Origin: Paenibacillus mangrovi
GTDB taxonomy: Bacteria; Bacillota; Bacilli; Paenibacillales; Paenibacillaceae
Direction of reading: 5' to 3'
Length of the DNA stretch: 64,000 bases
NCBI RefSeq assembly: GCF_022898935.1
Contig: NZ_JALIRP010000004.1
Location: forward strand, 124,001-188,000
The notes beneath the pieces are model-generated. The model searched no databases and was not told the DNA's origin. It saw nothing but the letters and a program-made list of their open reading frames with translations. Made by a program: the position numbers and the translations under genes. Below, in pieces: positions 25,803 through 32,684 of this stretch (position 1 is its first letter; every line of letters starts with the position of its first letter).

Positions 25803-26738
25803 ATGTCTAATCAATCAAAATTAGGTAATACCGTACGAAGTTATAATCTTGTTCAAGGCTGGGCCAAACTTCCTGCTGACTTGGAATTCGGATATACGCA
25901 TGGAATTGTCGTTGATCAGGAAGATAACGTCTATGTGTTTCATACGGGAAAACCTTCGATTTTCAAATTTAGTCAAAACGGACAATTTCTAGAAGCGTGG
26001 GGCGAAGAGTTTGAGGGAGGCGCTCATGGATTTTACTTGAATAAAGAGCATGATGGCGAATACCTCTATGTAACAGATACTACGCGACGTAATGTTGTGA
26101 AAATGGATTTAAGCGGAAAGCACTTGCTTACATTGGAAACTCCAGATCGCGCGGACATTTATAATGAAGAGTTGAAATTTGTACCAACGGATGTAGCTGT
26201 TTCTACTAATGGCGATATTTATGTAGCTGACGGTTATGGTCAAAGCTGGATTCATCAGTATACAGCAGCAGGTGAATATATCCGTTCTTGGGGTGGAAAG
26301 GGTACAGAATGCGGACAATTGAACTGTCCGCATGGCATTTCCATTGATACACGACAAGGTGAAGAAGAAGTTTACGTAGCGGATCGTGGCAATCACCGTA
26401 TTCAAGTTTTCACTTTGCAAGGTGATTTCAAAAGAGTAATCATGGATGATTTGGACATGCCTTGTAGCTTTTATTTTCAAGGCGATGAAGTTTACATCCC
26501 TGACTTGGATAGCCGAATTACAATTTTCGACAAGAATGATCGGTTGATCTGTCATTTAGGTGAAGATCAGCAGGCATATAAACAAACGGGCTGGCCTAAT
26601 TTGCCGAAGTCTTATTATCGTGATAATAAATTCAGCTCACCTCATGGTGTTTGTGTAGATTCCCAAGGTTCTGTGTATGTCGCTGAATGGATTGTTGATG
26701 GTCGTGTAACGAAGCTTTCTCGAACATTATCCCAATGA
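25803..26738 (+). CDS. NHL-repeat beta-propeller protein
   Basis: 311 residues built of repeated NHL-type strands: FGYTHGIVVDQEDNVYVFH, PTDVAVSTNGDIYVADGYG, CPHGISIDTRQGEEEVYVAD then RGNHRIQVF, and SPHGVCVDSQGSVYVAEW, giving about six blades. No signal peptide, so it is cytoplasmic. Related propellers include peptidyl-alpha-hydroxyglycine lyase, and its pairing with a PhyH oxygenase suggests joint processing of a hydroxylated product; this is inference. A weak ribosome site precedes the ATG. Confidence 0.8.
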   Translation: MSNQSKLGNTVRSYNLVQGWAKLPADLEFGYTHGIVVDQEDNVYVFHTGKPSIFKFSQNGQFLEAWGEEFEGGAHGFYLNKEHDGEYLYVTDTTRRNVVKMDLSGKHLLTLETPDRADIYNEELKFVPTDVAVSTNGDIYVADGYGQSWIHQYTAAGEYIRSWGGKGTECGQLNCPHGISIDTRQGEEEVYVADRGNHRIQVFTLQGDFKRVIMDDLDMPCSFYFQGDEVYIPDLDSRITIFDKNDRLICHLGEDQQAYKQTGWPNLPKSYYRDNKFSSPHGVCVDSQGSVYVAEWIVDGRVTKLSRTLSQ

Positions 26739-27510
26739 TTGCTACACTTTATAATGAGGATGATCAATCAATTGTGATATAAAGACCTGGTAGGGGAGTT
26801 ACCTCTAAAAAATTTTGTATGCCCTTATGCAGATAAACACTACAAGAGATGAAATGTCATTCATACCATTCCGATTAGCGATCAACCAAGGGTTAGAAAA
26901 AGAAACACAAGAAGCTGAGAAATATCTTACTCAATTGAAAGTATTCTCAATAGTCAAATGAAAACTCAAAAGGGTTGACCTTCACATTGTTGAGGGTCAA
27001 CCCTTTACAGTATAATTAAGTAAGGTTTGGAACAGGAAATAGTGACTAAGTTTAGTGACAACTTCTTTAAGGCGTGGTTGAGTATAGCAGGGAAGAGAAG
27101 TCAAAAAACCAGTGTTCCTCGCTGGGACGAAATAAACGACCGACGGACAAGGACTCCGGTCTGGCCTTTATCTACCTGCTCAGCCAAAAAGACAATCCTG
27201 CCGTTGAAGGCATTATTTGTCCCACGCAATCCTCGTATTTCTCCATATAATATATTAAAAATCTCGAGGGATATATATTTTTTTAGGCACATTTATCCAT
27301 GTGTTCTTTCTAAGACAAACCATTGGTGAATCTCAGGTTTCTCTTGGACTACAACGACATCTTTATGTTTTAGATCAATGGAAGCAACAAAAAAGGTTTA
27401 TTCTGGGCTGCTTGACCAGTGGTATGTACTACGTCTTTCTGCACTAAAGTAGATGTTAAACACCAAGCAATCCAATTTCGCGCTACTATCAGTATAGGGA
27501 ACCCAGTGCT
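26739..27510. other. Long region without an intact gene
   Basis: About 26851-26961 reads MSFIPFRLAINQGLEKETQE and ends in a stop, the tail of an unrecognised gene. A perfect 12-bp foldback, AAAGGGTTGACC/GGTCAACCCTTT (26969-26980, 26995-27006), follows. Between 27027 and 27330 frames are open on both strands but no family is recognised. Confidence 0.4.
26969..27009 (+). terminator. Terminator-like perfect hairpin
   Basis: 12-bp arms and a 14-base loop, with only TTT in the tail. Confidence 0.5.
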
Positions 27511-27880
27511 TCAACTGTGAAAGGTTTCAGTTCGCCGAACCGTGCCTCTTGGCCAATGCCGCCGTAGGAGCAGGTGCGTCATCAGATCGTCGAGTGTATT
27601 GGACCAGCCGTCGTACACGTACTGATCGCCGGGGTGACCGGCGAATCCGCGCAGGTGGAAGATCATCTCGCTGCGGTCGCCATGTGCGGTGAGAGTTAGG
27701 GTCACGACAGGGGAGTTCTCGATGGGATCATCGGGTAACCCCAGGTGAAGACGAGCCGTTCGAAAGGTACGACATCGAGGAACACACCTCCTGTGGGATA
27801 CTCTTCGCCGGTCTCGGAAAACGATCGCAGGGTGGTGTATACGTCAATTCCAGAGAAAGGAAATAACATGATAGAGAAGG
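27511..27880 (-). pseudogene. AHSA1/SRPBCC-domain gene, frameshifted
   Basis: On the minus strand YTTLRSFSETGEEYPTGGVF and LDVVPFERLVFTWGYP run in one frame, and NSPVVTLTLTAHGDRSEM plus FHLRGFAGHPGDQYVYDGWS in the next. These are the middle and end of an AHSA1-type protein. One base is lost or gained near 27735. The N-terminal third is absent. GC content is high compared with the flanks, as for the hydrolase at 15632, which suggests imported DNA. Confidence 0.7.
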
Positions 27881-28056
27881 TGATCGAGGAACAGAAGGAA
27901 CTCATTCAAGTGCTTTTCGACATGCACGAATTAACGGTGTGTTGTGGTTGCGGGGATACCGTGCTGATCATCTGCTCATTTGAAATTCTGGTGATCTTTT
28001 TATCTTTTGTCAGACAAAATAAAGTAAGAAGTATAATAAGGCAATATGAAGGTTGA
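27868..28056 (+). CDS. Hypothetical 62-residue protein with one membrane segment
   Basis: AAAGGA precedes the ATG at 27868. The peptide begins with a charged helix (MIEKVIEEQKELIQVLFDMH), has a Cys pair region (VCCGCGD) and a hydrophobic segment (FEILVIFLSFV), and ends with basic residues. No family recognised. It overlaps the edge of the minus-strand AHSA1 remnant and may be a chance frame. Confidence 0.3.
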   Translation: MIEKVIEEQKELIQVLFDMHELTVCCGCGDTVLIICSFEILVIFLSFVRQNKVRSIIRQYEG

Positions 28057-28247
28057 TACTATCGTTATACCATATAGAATACCTTTTGGTTTTATAAATT
28101 GTACCAATATACCTATTGTGATAAGATATCTATCATTACCTTCATTTCTTTCATTATTAACGTCTTTACTTGTAATGCTTTATAAGCAAATATAACATAT
28201 AACCTACACCTAAAATGGTTAAAGGTGCTTGTATCATTGGTAAGATG

Positions 28248-28370
28248 TTTATAAGCAATTATCATCTAAAAAATGGTGATTCAATTAGATTTAAGGCGGA
28301 TAGACCTCACACATACTATAATTCGGGGGAAAAGTTAACTCGTCTGAGTATGACAATATATTACCGGACT
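28248..28370 (+). pseudogene. Cupin fragment of an XRE-cupin regulator
   Basis: LKNGDSIRFKADRPHTYYNS followed by KLTRLSMTIYY is the C-terminal cupin strand pair typical of XRE-family regulators with a cupin domain. The DNA-binding part is absent, and nothing upstream continues it. Confidence 0.6.
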
Positions 28371-28416
28371 AATACCATTTTCAAAAGTAAGAAAAATAAA
28401 TTTAGGAGAGATTTAA

Positions 28417-28962
28417 ATGATTAAAGGTAATAACATTTACATTAGGCCGCTAAACATTGAGGATGCAGTAGAACTACTTAGATTAGAAACAGAGAATCGC
28501 GAAATCTTTGAGAAGTTTTCAATGACTCGTAGTAATGATTTTTATACGATGGAAAATCAAATTAAGAGAATAACTAAAAATCAAGAAACCATGCTTGAAG
28601 GCCAAGAATATAACTTTGGAATCTTTATCAATAATAATGATAAACTCATTGGAACCATTAGCCTGTTTCAAGTTATTCGTGGTTCCCTTCAAAATGCTAT
28701 CATTGGTTATTTTTTGGATGAAAGGAGTAATGGTAAGGGGTACGCTACAGAAGCAGTAAAATTAGTTATCGATTATGCATTCAATGAATTGATGTTACAT
28801 CGGATAGAAGCGGGTGTAATGCCTCATAATATTGCATCCATGCGAGTGTTGGAAAAAGCCGGGTTTCATAAAGAAGGGATTTCACAAAAAAATGTGAAGA
28901 TTAATGGGATATGGGAAGATCATCAGGTATTAGCTATAATAAATCCTCATGACCAGATGTAG
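28417..28962 (+). CDS. RimJ/RimL-type GNAT acetyltransferase
   Basis: 181 residues. NIYIRPLNIEDAVELLRLET is the usual first strand and helix, GYFLDERSNGKGYATEAVKL the acetyl-CoA loop, and IEAGVMPHNIASMRVLEKAG with FHKEGI the conserved end. AGGAGAG precedes the ATG at 28417. This group acetylates N-terminal or side-chain amines of proteins, or drugs; the target is unknown. It appears intact and stands alone. Confidence 0.87.
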   Translation: MIKGNNIYIRPLNIEDAVELLRLETENREIFEKFSMTRSNDFYTMENQIKRITKNQETMLEGQEYNFGIFINNNDKLIGTISLFQVIRGSLQNAIIGYFLDERSNGKGYATEAVKLVIDYAFNELMLHRIEAGVMPHNIASMRVLEKAGFHKEGISQKNVKINGIWEDHQVLAIINPHDQM

Positions 28963-29097
28963 GATATTGCAGCCCAAATCTCTTATGTTTAGATTGCGAC
29001 GAACTGGATGCTTAAGTAATTGAACCTCTTTTCCGTACAGAATTAGCGCGGAGTGAGGTTCTTTTGTTGTCTCAATATCATTCTGGTCTGCAGCCGC

Positions 29098-29322
29098 ATG
29101 TTTGATTTCGTGTGCAAAGCTGTGGGTGGAGAGTTAGCTACTTCTGATGAAAAGAGCGAGTGTAGGTGGGTTCCAAAGGAAAATGTTCTGGATTTGATTA
29201 CTTTACCTGCAATCCGCATGCGTTATGAAGTTTATTTGAACTTTAACGGCTCTGTGAATTATATGGAGTACGACACTGCGACAACGTCAGAATGTAATGT
29301 CAAGCTTCAAAGGCGTGTTTAG
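29098..29322 (+). pseudogene. C-terminal fragment of a Nudix hydrolase gene
   Basis: FVCKAVGGELATSDEKSECR, then WVPKENVLDLITLPAIRMR and FNGSVNYMEYDT, match the part of Nudix proteins after the catalytic box. The box itself (GX5EX7REUXEEXGU) is missing. Together with the N-terminal piece at 19861 this could be one gene torn apart, or two different ones. Confidence 0.55.
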
Positions 29323-29363
29323 TTGTACGATGAGGGCTCGTGCCGATTATTAATCTATTAAAC

Positions 29364-29383
29364 TCACGTGTCCCGTTAGTGCA
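29364..29383 (-). repeat. Dispersed repeat copy, minus orientation
   Basis: On the minus strand GCACTAACGGGACACGTGA, matching the core of the GCTAACGGGACAC family. Confidence 0.5.
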
Positions 29384-29416
29384 AAGATTTTTAAATGGAG
29401 ACAAGGGAAAAGACAA

Positions 29417-29489
29417 TGTCTAATGACACAAATGTGACCTGTCTAATGACACAAATGTACCTACATTGTAGGATAATGACACAAAAATG
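29417..29489 (+). repeat. Tandem TGTCTAATGACACAAATGT motifs
   Basis: Two exact 19-mers at 29417-29435 and 29440-29458 (23-bp period), then a partial one, AATGACACAAAAATG (29475-29489). The spacing looks like a series of transposase-binding sites at an element end; no transposase gene is adjacent. Confidence 0.6.
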
Positions 29490-29627
29490 CCTACATTCTG
29501 GCGGAACTATAAGTACGTATGTCTGAGGACAATAACATCTATTCATAGCCAGTGGGCCAAGGTACGACCCTATTCAAATTAAAAAAGGCCAAAATAAACG
29601 TTAGTTCTTGAGAAAAGCTCCGCCGTC

Positions 29628-29656
29628 ATTAAGCTAACGGGCAGATTAGTGCAACA
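29628..29656 (+). repeat. Dispersed repeat copy
   Basis: ATTAAGCTAACGGGCAGATT, then AGTGCAAC, the GCTAACGGGCAG form of the family. Confidence 0.55.
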
Positions 29657-29782
29657 GTGCAGCGTGTTAGGCATTAGTGTAGACGGGCAATAATGCGGAA
29701 GAGGAATTTTTTGGGAAACGTAAAGGAATGCATGAAAGTGCATAGAATTAGTAATGTATTCCACGAAAGGAGGCTTACTACT

Positions 29783-29851
29783 ATGGAAAAGTACATCCCT
29801 ATCTGCAAAGAATATTTCTTTAAGGAGGGATTACGTATGTTTGATTACTAA
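29783..29851 (+). CDS. Leader peptide of 22 residues before the kinase gene
   Basis: GAAAGGAGG (29765-29773) precedes an ATG that opens a 22-codon frame beginning MEKYIPICKEYF and ending MFDY. Inside it, AAGGAGGG (29822-29829) precedes a second ATG (29837) for a four-residue peptide that shares the same stop. Its stop codon abuts the 5' arm of a hairpin that masks the ribosome site of the next gene. The layout is that of drug-induced translational attenuators of erm and cat genes. The leader role is inferred from arrangement; the peptide matches no known leader. Confidence 0.55.
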   Translation: MEKYIPICKEYFFKEGLRMFDY

Positions 29852-29888
29852 CCCCTATTCCAACACAACGAAATACGAATAATAGGGG
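29852..29888 (+). promoter_or_regulatory. Hairpin sequestering the ribosome site of the kinase gene
   Basis: CCCCTATT (29852-29859) pairs perfectly with AATAGGGG (29881-29888), loop 21 bases. The right arm contains the GGGG of the only ribosome site for the ATG at 29898. A ribosome stalled at the end of the leader would cover the left arm and free it. Confidence 0.6.
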
Positions 29889-29897
29889 ATGAGATAT

Positions 29898-30563
29898 ATG
29901 AAAATTTCTGATAACATTTTGAAGCACCATCTGCAGAACGTGTACGTGATTACTGGCCAGGCCTGCGGCGGGAAGACGACGGCCAGCAGGTATCTCGCAG
30001 ATAAGTACGATCTAATTTTGTTGGATTGGGACGAACAATTTGCTTCGTATCAACTTTTAGTTGATCCACATTTTCAACCAGCCATGAGTCAGCGACCAGA
30101 GTTTCCGTCCTGGGAGGAGTATTTCATGCGACCACCTGAGGAATATTCGGAGTGGTTGAACACAACATTCCGTGAACAAACGGAGATGGTCATTGCACAC
30201 CTTCTCAAACTTGCTGGCAATGCAGAAGGTAAAAAAATAATTGTTGATGGTTTCTTTGACGTACAGACCTTAAAGAAGATCTCGGATTACAGCAGAGTGG
30301 TGTTTCTGCTCTCCTCCGAAGAAGTGGTCCGCCGTGATTACTTCAATCGGGAATGCAAAAGGGATATGTACGAGTGCATCATGGGGCTAAGGAATCCTGA
30401 AGCAGCCCTCGAAAACGTCTTTCAAACCATGTTTTACAAGGTGGAAGAGGGTGAAAAGGAAATTTGTGAGAGCGGGTTCAGGTGGTTTAAACGAAATACA
30501 CTCGGAACCGACCCTATGGATACCATTAAACAAATTGAAGAGCATTTTGGCTTCAGCATATAA
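29898..30563 (+). CDS. P-loop kinase-like protein under apparent attenuator control
   Basis: 221 residues from the ATG at 29898; an ATG at 29889 is in frame but has no ribosome site. The N-terminus carries a Walker A loop, VITGQACGGKTTASRYLADK, followed by DLILLDWDEQF, which fits a shikimate/adenylate-kinase-like Walker B, and KIIVDGFFD; RRDYFNREC may supply lid residues. It should phosphorylate a small molecule in the cytoplasm. Antibiotic phosphotransferases of the chloramphenicol type share this fold, and the leader arrangement would suit a resistance enzyme, but the substrate is not known. Confidence 0.7.
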   Translation: MKISDNILKHHLQNVYVITGQACGGKTTASRYLADKYDLILLDWDEQFASYQLLVDPHFQPAMSQRPEFPSWEEYFMRPPEEYSEWLNTTFREQTEMVIAHLLKLAGNAEGKKIIVDGFFDVQTLKKISDYSRVVFLLSSEEVVRRDYFNRECKRDMYECIMGLRNPEAALENVFQTMFYKVEEGEKEICESGFRWFKRNTLGTDPMDTIKQIEEHFGFSI

Positions 30564-30571
30564 TTAAAACC

Positions 30572-30606
30572 AGGTCTGGCTGTAATTCTTAGCCAGGCCT
30601 TTTCTG
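30572..30606 (+). terminator. Rho-independent terminator of the kinase gene
   Basis: AGGTCTGGCT pairs with AGCCAGGCCT (one G-T pair), followed by TTTTC. Confidence 0.7.
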
Positions 30607-30613
30607 TTTGTAG

Positions 30614-31234
30614 ATTGAAATATTAAGAGAAAATGATTTTGAAGCGTTTAGAGTGTTTGTAGCGTACGATTATGGCGAATTAAATAAAACAAACAAACGT
30701 ATCATGAATTTTCATCAGTTTAATCGTGAACGAGATACGGCAATAATTTCATTAATCTTAGGATCAGGACTAAGATTATCTGAAGTTTCCGGAATCAATC
30801 TGGAGGATTTAGATCTTACAAAATCATCTGTAAGAGTAACTCGTAAAGGAGGAAAAGAGCAATATGTTTACTTTAGCAGCCAAGCATCTCTAGATATAGA
30901 TAATTACCTGCAGGTAAGGGAAACGAGATATACCCCAGAAAAAAATGAAAGATTTTTGTTTATTGCAGCACCTGTAGGACGCAAAGGTAAAAATAGACGT
31001 TTAACACAACGTTCTATAGAAAAACTTGTTGAGAAATATGCATCAGCCTTTGGAAAGCCGGCTTTGACGGTACATTCTTTGAGGCATTCATTTGCCACAC
31101 GTTATCACATTGAGAATAATGATGTCCCAAAATTAAAAAATCAATTAGGACATTCTTCAATACAAACTACTATGATTTATACGCACTTAACAGATGATCA
31201 AATGAGAAACGCTGTAAACAACATGGACAAATAA
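30614..31234 (+). pseudogene. XerS-like tyrosine recombinase lacking its N-terminal domain
   Basis: About 206 residues of catalytic domain are present: GSGLRLSEVSGINLEDLD with the first Arg, HSLRHSFATRYHIENND and the nucleophile in TMIYTHLTDD. The reading starts at ILRENDFEAFRVF, equivalent to residue 155 or so of the intact homologue at 41653-42723 on the other strand, to which it is very similar. The DNA-clamping N-terminal domain is missing and no ribosome site is present, so it is inactive alone. Confidence 0.75.
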
Positions 31235-31241
31235 TTTGGTA

Positions 31242-31333
31242 GGGAGTGACATAAAGTTGCCTACCAGGCTGGGGAATTGACACAAAGTTGCCCACCAGAC
31301 TGGAGAATGACATAAAGTTACCTACCAGACCTG
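31242..31333 (+). repeat. Three tandem copies of a 31-bp TGACAYAAAGTTGCC unit
   Basis: Units begin near 31242, 31272 and 31303, each with TGACATAAAGTT or TGACACAAAGTT followed by GCCTACCAGRCTGG. They start 8 bp after the recombinase stop codon and resemble multi-site transposon ends. Confidence 0.7.
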
Positions 31334-31360
31334 GAAAAATTCATGAAAGAAAAGATCAAG

Positions 31361-31393
31361 TTAAGCTTACTTATAGACATATGTATAAAATAC
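31361..31393 (+). repeat. 33-bp direct repeat, left copy
   Basis: Identical over 33 bp to 41576-41608, beginning TTAAGCTTACTTATAGACAT. A shorter shared word, ATTGTGACACAA, lies nearby at both sides (31454 and 41536). The two copies bracket the 10.2-kb cassette. Confidence 0.75.
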
Positions 31394-31484
31394 TATGTAA
31401 TCTACATATACAACTACGACCTAGAATGGCCGTCATTACGCTACATTCCATGGATTGTGACACAAATAAAAACCTACTATTAAC

Positions 31485-31510
31485 GGACAGCATTTTAGCT
31501 GTCCTTTTTT
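31485..31510 (+). terminator. Rho-independent terminator
   Basis: GGACAGC-ATTTTA-GCTGTCC followed by TTTTTT. Confidence 0.75.
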
Positions 31511-31656
31511 GTCGAATTCAGGCTATTAATTCTGTTGTAAACTATGGTAGAATTACTGATGGATAAAAAAGGAAGTCATGATAATTCGGGAGCAAGTGGT
31601 AGCCTAGAGCTTCATTGAGGGTGAGAGATTAATTTACTGTATTAATGATTCGGTAC

Positions 31657-31675
31657 CAAGCTAATAGGCAGGAGT
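31657..31675 (+). repeat. Degenerate dispersed repeat copy
   Basis: CCAAGCTAATAGGCAGGAG, GCTAACGGGCAGG family. Its CAGGAG serves as the ribosome site of the next gene. Confidence 0.45.
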
Positions 31676-31682
31676 TGGGCTC

Positions 31683-32556
31683 ATGTTATGTTCAAATATA
31701 CAGTTATATTCAGAGTGGGTCTGGGATACACTCTCCAAATCGTACACCCGGTGGGATGCAAATCCAAGAGGAGACGTTGACTGAGCTTATCCTGCTAGAC
31801 CTCGCTACACATCCTCACAATTTTGTGAGGCAATACAACAAGCTGGAGGAAGGGTCAATCACGGGAGCAGATTGGGAATGGCACCTATACACACCATGTC
31901 GCCGGTGGATCAAGCTTCGCGTCCAAGCAAAGAAGATATTGTTAGAAAGCTTCGTGTATAAACCAAATCACGACATTCGTCGATCAAGACGAGGGTTGCG
32001 CCAGATTGATCTGTTGATGCGTAGAGCGAGATCCAACAGGGCGCTCCCGATATACGTATTTTATAACTATTACAATGACACGATCACCGGGCATTCTTGT
32101 ACTTGCGCGAACACAAACAACTATTTTGGCTGGACATACACCTCAGCCGATCGAATTTATGGACTGTTAGCGATGCGGCGGGGGACGAGGGCGAGAAGGA
32201 CTTTCGCATTCGATGAAGTTAATAACCTTTCTTTGCCTATGAGCTGCTTGTTCTGCACGTATCCTTCCCGATCTTCAAGCGGCCCCAGTAGTACAGGATT
32301 TCTCGAACAGCTTTTGTCGAATTTCAAAGACTATTTTCAAACCTTCGGGGTTAGTCGGGAAGACGTCGTATCAGTCGATCCACCGTTTTACGTAAGGGAT
32401 ATTCTTGTTCAATCTTACGGAGAGGAGGCAGTGGCAGAGCATTTCCCTGCACAGGCCGAAACTTCCGAATCGCTGGTTCAGCCAACCGTTTCCTACGTCG
32501 TTGTGTCATTATTGGAAAATCCAGGATTTAACGGGACGAATGTGCCCATTCCCTAG
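31683..32556 (+). pseudogene. DUF6615-like protein gene with a 5' frameshift
   Basis: The ATG at 31683 opens LYSEWVWDTLSKSYTRWD, a start typical of DUF6615-like proteins, but around 31745-31756 the reading must shift to the frame that continues MQIQEETLTELILLDLATHP, GADWEWHLYTPCRRWIKLRV with QAKKI, and the CTCANTNNYFGW region. With this single shift a protein of about 290 residues is restored. WEW and QAKK suggest a nuclease-like centre, but that is only a resemblance. The family is found in accessory regions; function unknown. It lies first in the cassette, 128 bp before the OLD-type gene. Confidence 0.55.
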
Positions 32557-32684
32557 TACTTTTAACATTTTTAACATATCATCAATGTGCTTATTATCTT
32601 CTCTTCTACTAATCAATACAGACATTGTTCCAAAAACAGTGTTTTAGAAAGTAATAAACAGATTAGTAACACCTTGGAGGCCGT

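Noticed and set aside
27027..27330. 100-residue open frame on the plus strand
   Set aside because: No ribosome site, an opposing open frame of equal quality, and no recognisable motif.
29417..29489. Tandem short repeats as a possible CRISPR array
   Set aside because: Units are 19 bp with a 4-bp gap, no spacers of constant 30-40 bp, and no cas genes.
29579..29764. Minus-strand open frame of 61 residues
   Set aside because: It runs through a dispersed-repeat copy, lacks a ribosome site and has no motif.
31242..31333. Three 31-bp tandem units as a minimal CRISPR
   Set aside because: The units abut without unique spacers.
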